Below, piece by piece: positions 61,701-64,000 of a stretch of 64,000 bases of DNA. The stretch lies in the NCBI GenBank assembly GCA_025057315.1, contig JANWXW010000002.1, positions 37,499-101,498 of the forward strand, given 5' to 3'. This stretch comes from Myxococcota bacterium (GTDB taxonomy: Bacteria > Myxococcota_A > Polyangia > Palsa-1104 > JAEUJZ01). A program made the position numbers and the translations under genes. Positions within the stretch are counted from its first letter, which is position 1. Every line of letters starts with the position of its first letter. The notes beneath the pieces were generated by a model. That model saw only the letters and a list, made by a program, of their open reading frames with translations, had not been told where the DNA came from and ran no database searches.

Positions 61701-62070
61701 ATGCAGCGGCCCCACAGGACGCTCTGGCTGCCCCTCCTGGCGGCCTGGGGTGTGCCGGCTGCCCCAGCCCCTGGGGGGATTCGAGCGGGGGCTTTTTCCG
61801 CACGGTGCCTCTTTCGCGCCTGTCACCAAAGCGCCCCTGGGGCCGCTGGCCTGGGCCGAGAGCCGCCCAGCTTGGCCCGCCTGGTGCTAGCCCCTGCCCC
61901 ACCAGCACGCGAGCGGCCACCCCGAGCCACCAGACGCATCCTGTGCGCTGCAAAAGGTGCGCAGGGAGCCTCTGGCGGTTGGGGTGCACATGCCGCCGAC
62001 CGCACCGTCCCCGGCCGACCGCATCGAGCCCATCCGCTTTTGGATCGCGGCCGGTGCGGACAACAACTAG
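61701..62070 (+). pseudogene. Frameshifted PSCyt1-like (cytochrome-like) secreted protein
   Basis: From the ATG at 61701 one frame gives a signal peptide (MQRPHRTLWLPLLAAWGVPA) and ARCLFRACHQSAPGAAGL, a Cys-x3-CH haem-like motif with a downstream AGL, then LARLVLAPAP, where it loses sense. A second frame, open from 61891 to the stop at 62068, continues with DASCALQKVRREPLAVGVHMPP and ADRIEPIRFWIAAGADNN, the typical C-terminus of this secreted family. The two parts together give about 122 residues and differ by one frame, the junction lying within about 61885-61935 (runs CCCC and GCCCC). A single indel explains it: pseudogene, assembly error or programmed shift. Its stop overlaps the stop of the convergent gene. 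Confidence 0.6.
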
Positions 62071-62933
62071 CGCGGCAGTTCCGGCACTTGGGCCCGGCTC
62101 AGACGCGCCGTCCCCTCGATGGATGTCAGCTGGGTGTTCAGGTGCAGGCGCCAGCGGGGGCAGCAGGGCCCTCGCCGCGGCAGGGTGGGGTCGAGCGGTA
62201 GGTAGGAGGCCCGGGGGGGAATGCTAGCCCGCAGCCGTGCCAGCGCGGCGGGCGCATCCACCCGGCACCACTCCAGCAGGTAGCCCAAGCGCCGCTGCAA
62301 GGTGCTAAGGCCGAGGCGAAGCGCATAGCCCACCAAGCGGTCAATGTCCACATCGGCCCGTCGGATCTGAAACCCCACCACCACCTGAGCAACCCCACCC
62401 ACGTACTTGGGCTGTCGCAGGCCGTCCAGGATGGTACGCTCCAGGTCGCTGACCCATACGCGCGCAAAGCGGTCCACCGCGTGCTCGATGGCGCCGAACC
62501 AGTGTGCCGGTCGGCACGTTACGACGTGAAAGAACGTACCTGCCACCAGACGGTGGTGCATAAACTGCGGCTGGCACACATACACGATCGGCCGCTGCCA
62601 TGTGGTCATGCCGTGGATCTCCATCGCGCTGGCGTGCGAGACAAAGTACGGGCCCTCACCGACCAGCCGGGGTACCAGCAGGTACGGCGGCGCCAGCCGG
62701 CGCGGGTCCAGGCCAAGCCGGTGGGGCAGGAGCTGAAAGGTATCGGCGGCGACGTCGGGGCGCAGGGGGCAGAGCAGGCCAAGCCGCATCAGCTCGTGGA
62801 GCAGCTGGCGTGCGGCGCGGGGCGCAACGCCCGCGATCTCGCAGAAGCTGTCGAAGGTAAACACGCCCTGGCGCTCGTCGACCAGCACGTGGAGGATGCG
62901 GGCTAGATCCGGGCTTGCGGTGGGCGGTGTCAT
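62067..62933 (-). CDS. AbiEi-like antitoxin/transcriptional regulator, orphan
   Basis: 288 residues from ATG 62933. An N-terminal winged-helix segment (about 8-60: LARILHVLVDERQGVFTFDSFCEIAGVAPRAARQLLHELMRLGLL) is followed by the pattern of AbiEi family antitoxins: YLLVPRLVGEGPYFVSHASAMEIHGMT, a beta-rich middle (IVYVCQPQFMHHRLVAGTFFHVV), VWVSDLERTILDGLRQPKYVGGVAQVV and RLGYLLEWCRV. In type IV systems AbiEi represses an operon and counters the nucleotidyltransferase AbiEii. No AbiEii-type gene is adjacent, so this is an orphan regulator or the family call is only fold-level. It is divergent from the dehydratase gene with a 158-bp gap. Confidence 0.68.
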   Translation of the reverse strand: MTPPTASPDLARILHVLVDERQGVFTFDSFCEIAGVAPRAARQLLHELMRLGLLCPLRPDVAADTFQLLPHRLGLDPRRLAPPYLLVPRLVGEGPYFVSHASAMEIHGMTTWQRPIVYVCQPQFMHHRLVAGTFFHVVTCRPAHWFGAIEHAVDRFARVWVSDLERTILDGLRQPKYVGGVAQVVVGFQIRRADVDIDRLVGYALRLGLSTLQRRLGYLLEWCRVDAPAALARLRASIPPRASYLPLDPTLPRRGPCCPRWRLHLNTQLTSIEGTARLSRAQVPELPR

Positions 62934-63079
62934 CGCGGTGGTTGTCGGCACCGCGGCGTGGGAGGCAAGTGAGGCGCGCCCGTGCTTTTCTCTCCCTGCC
63001 TCTGCTTGCTTGCGCAGCCCCTGGCCTGGCGGTATGAAGGCTGTGTGCCAGGTGGTGTCCGCGCTAGTCCCAGGCCCAC

Positions 63080-63086
63080 GGAGGGG
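63080..63086 (+). promoter_or_regulatory. Shine-Dalgarno GGAGGGG before the dehydratase
   Basis: GGAGGGG lies 5 nt before the ATG at 63092 and selects this start, in frame with the PLP domain that follows. Confidence 0.6.
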
Positions 63087-63091
63087 CCTTG

Positions 63092-64000
63092 ATGCATCCT
63101 GGTGCACCGGGTGGTTCGCCATCGGATGCAGCGGAGGCGTTGGAGCGGCTCCAGCGCATGGACCTGCCGTCCGTCTGGGCGGCGCTGCGTCCGCTGGTGC
63201 GGCCCGCGCTGGCCCTGAACAGCCCAGCGCTGGATGCAGCCCTGGGGACGCGCGTGACGCTCTACAGCGAGACCTTTCAGCACACCGGCAGCTTCAAGTT
63301 CCGCGCTGCGATGTCGGCCGTGCTGCACAGCAAGGCCCCCCGGCTGCTGACGGTCTCCTCGGGCAACTTCGGCGCCGCCCTGGCCTGCGCTGCGGCCCGT
63401 TGGGGCAAGGCGTGCACCGTGGCCATGCCCCAGCAGTCCTCTCGGGTCAAGATCGCCGCGGTCCGCGCTCATGGCGCCACGGTGGATCTTATCGACACGA
63501 CGCGCACCAGCCGCAGCGAGCGCCTGGCCGAGCTGGCCGCCGCCGACCCGGAGGCGCAACCCATCTCTCCCTATGACGATCCGTACGTGGTGGCTGGCAA
63601 CAGCAGCCTGGGCGCTGAGATCTTCGGTGCACCAGAGGGCCCACCCCAGGTGCTGGTGGCGCCGGTTGGGGGCGGCGGGCTGAGCGCGGGGCTGGTGCTG
63701 GCGCGGGACCGGCTTGCTCCTACATGCGAGGTAATTGGCGCCGAGCCGCTGGCGGCCAACGACGCGGCCCGCTCGCTGCGCGCGGGGCGGCTGGAGTGCA
63801 ACCCGGACGAGGGCAATACGCTGTGCGATGGGGCGCGCACCCGGTCGCTGGGGCAGATTGGCTTTCACGTGCTGCGCCGGGGGATGGCTGCCATCGTCGA
63901 GGTCCGCGAGGTCACTGTGGCCCAAGCGGTGCGCCTGCTGTTCGAGGCGGTCCACCTCAAGGCCGAGCCAACCGGCGCGCTCAGCGTCGCTGCTGTGCTG
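63092..64000 (+). CDS. PLP-dependent threonine/serine dehydratase family enzyme, 3' end outside the window
   Basis: 303 codons are visible and the frame is open to the window edge. Fold type II PLP signatures: the Schiff-base lysine in QHTGSFKFRAA (about residue 74), the Asn-containing loop SSGNFGAALACAAARWG (usually SSGNHxxA), and the Gly-rich phosphate loop VAPVGGGGLSAGLVLA. VIGAEPLAANDAARSLRAGR and NPDEGNTLCDGART fit threonine dehydratase/serine racemase rather than cysteine synthase. It would deaminate L-Thr or L-Ser to a 2-oxo acid, or racemise Ser. About the last 10-20 residues are probably missing. Confidence 0.87.
   Translation, partial: MHPGAPGGSPSDAAEALERLQRMDLPSVWAALRPLVRPALALNSPALDAALGTRVTLYSETFQHTGSFKFRAAMSAVLHSKAPRLLTVSSGNFGAALACAAARWGKACTVAMPQQSSRVKIAAVRAHGATVDLIDTTRTSRSERLAELAAADPEAQPISPYDDPYVVAGNSSLGAEIFGAPEGPPQVLVAPVGGGGLSAGLVLARDRLAPTCEVIGAEPLAANDAARSLRAGRLECNPDEGNTLCDGARTRSLGQIGFHVLRRGMAAIVEVREVTVAQAVRLLFEAVHLKAEPTGALSVAAVL

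Noticed and set aside
62067..64000. Complete type IV toxin-antitoxin or defence island
   Set aside because: No AbiEii nucleotidyltransferase or other defence gene is visible; the divergent neighbour is a PLP-dependent dehydratase.

Overview
The window is high-GC (roughly 70 %), densely coded bacterial DNA. It has no recognisable rRNA or tRNA gene, insertion sequence, phage gene or CRISPR array. The gene content points to Myxococcota or a close deltaproteobacterial-type lineage: many lipoproteins and secreted proteins with VWA, PEGA, FG-GAP, TIG and carboxypeptidase-regulatory-like domains, zinc-ribbon/FHA proteins, very large TPR and HEAT proteins with proline-rich linkers, a cytochrome-like protein ending in WIAAGADNN, and a coiled-coil protein ending in CLKDPNDPLCGL. 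The taxonomic assignment is inference.

Layout. 1-3.3 kb: a 5'-truncated secreted VWA protein, a probable small zinc-ribbon membrane protein on the minus strand, and a secreted propeller-like protein. 3.3-6.0 kb: thiO-moaB-moaA (FAD amine oxidase and molybdenum-cofactor genes). 6.1-14.0 kb: a cytochrome c maturation (System I type) cluster: ccmE with a Cys-type haem motif, a ccmF-ccmH fusion, two unassigned membrane proteins, ccmA, ccmB, ccmC, a ccmD-like gene and a 66-residue membrane protein. 14.0-19.0 kb: a 1184-residue TPR protein, a PEGA protein and a small unknown. 19.1-28.3 kb: housekeeping genes (type IIA topoisomerase A subunit, transketolase plus sugar-kinase-like gene, aldo/keto reductase, mutL-miaA). 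28.3-34.6 kb: Cys-rich lipoprotein, thioesterase plus glpX, His/Tyr-rich secreted protein, fabH, VWA protein and a small membrane protein. 34.6-40.8 kb: unknown helical protein plus FAD-linked oxidase, a secreted PD40-PA-M28-PDZ peptidase and a coiled-coil membrane protein. 40.9-47.1 kb: orphan ParA divergent from prmA-rsmE, then an RDD protein overlapping a 1010-residue MshEN-GAF-like-HEAT protein. 47.1-53.1 kb: lipoprotein, membrane protein, GNAT protein and carB. 53.3-56.2 kb: two tandem zinc-ribbon/double-FHA genes and a four-CBS protein. 56.2-62.1 kb: a run of cell-surface genes ending in a frameshifted cytochrome-like gene. 62.1-64.0 kb: an orphan AbiEi-like antitoxin divergent from a truncated PLP-dependent dehydratase.

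Two observations stand out. First, about fifteen genes at the head of transcription units have a TAnnnT box 6-10 nt upstream of the ATG and no Shine-Dalgarno sequence. That is the geometry of leaderless transcription, and it contrasts with a second group of genes that have strong AGGAGG-type sites. Second, the cytochrome c maturation cluster combines a Cys-x3-Tyr CcmE, a CcmF-CcmH fusion with an internal signal-peptide-like segment, and two unassigned proteins sitting between CcmF and CcmA.

Limits: all calls are by eye from translations and sequence motifs. No database search, codon-model scoring or RNA folding was run.
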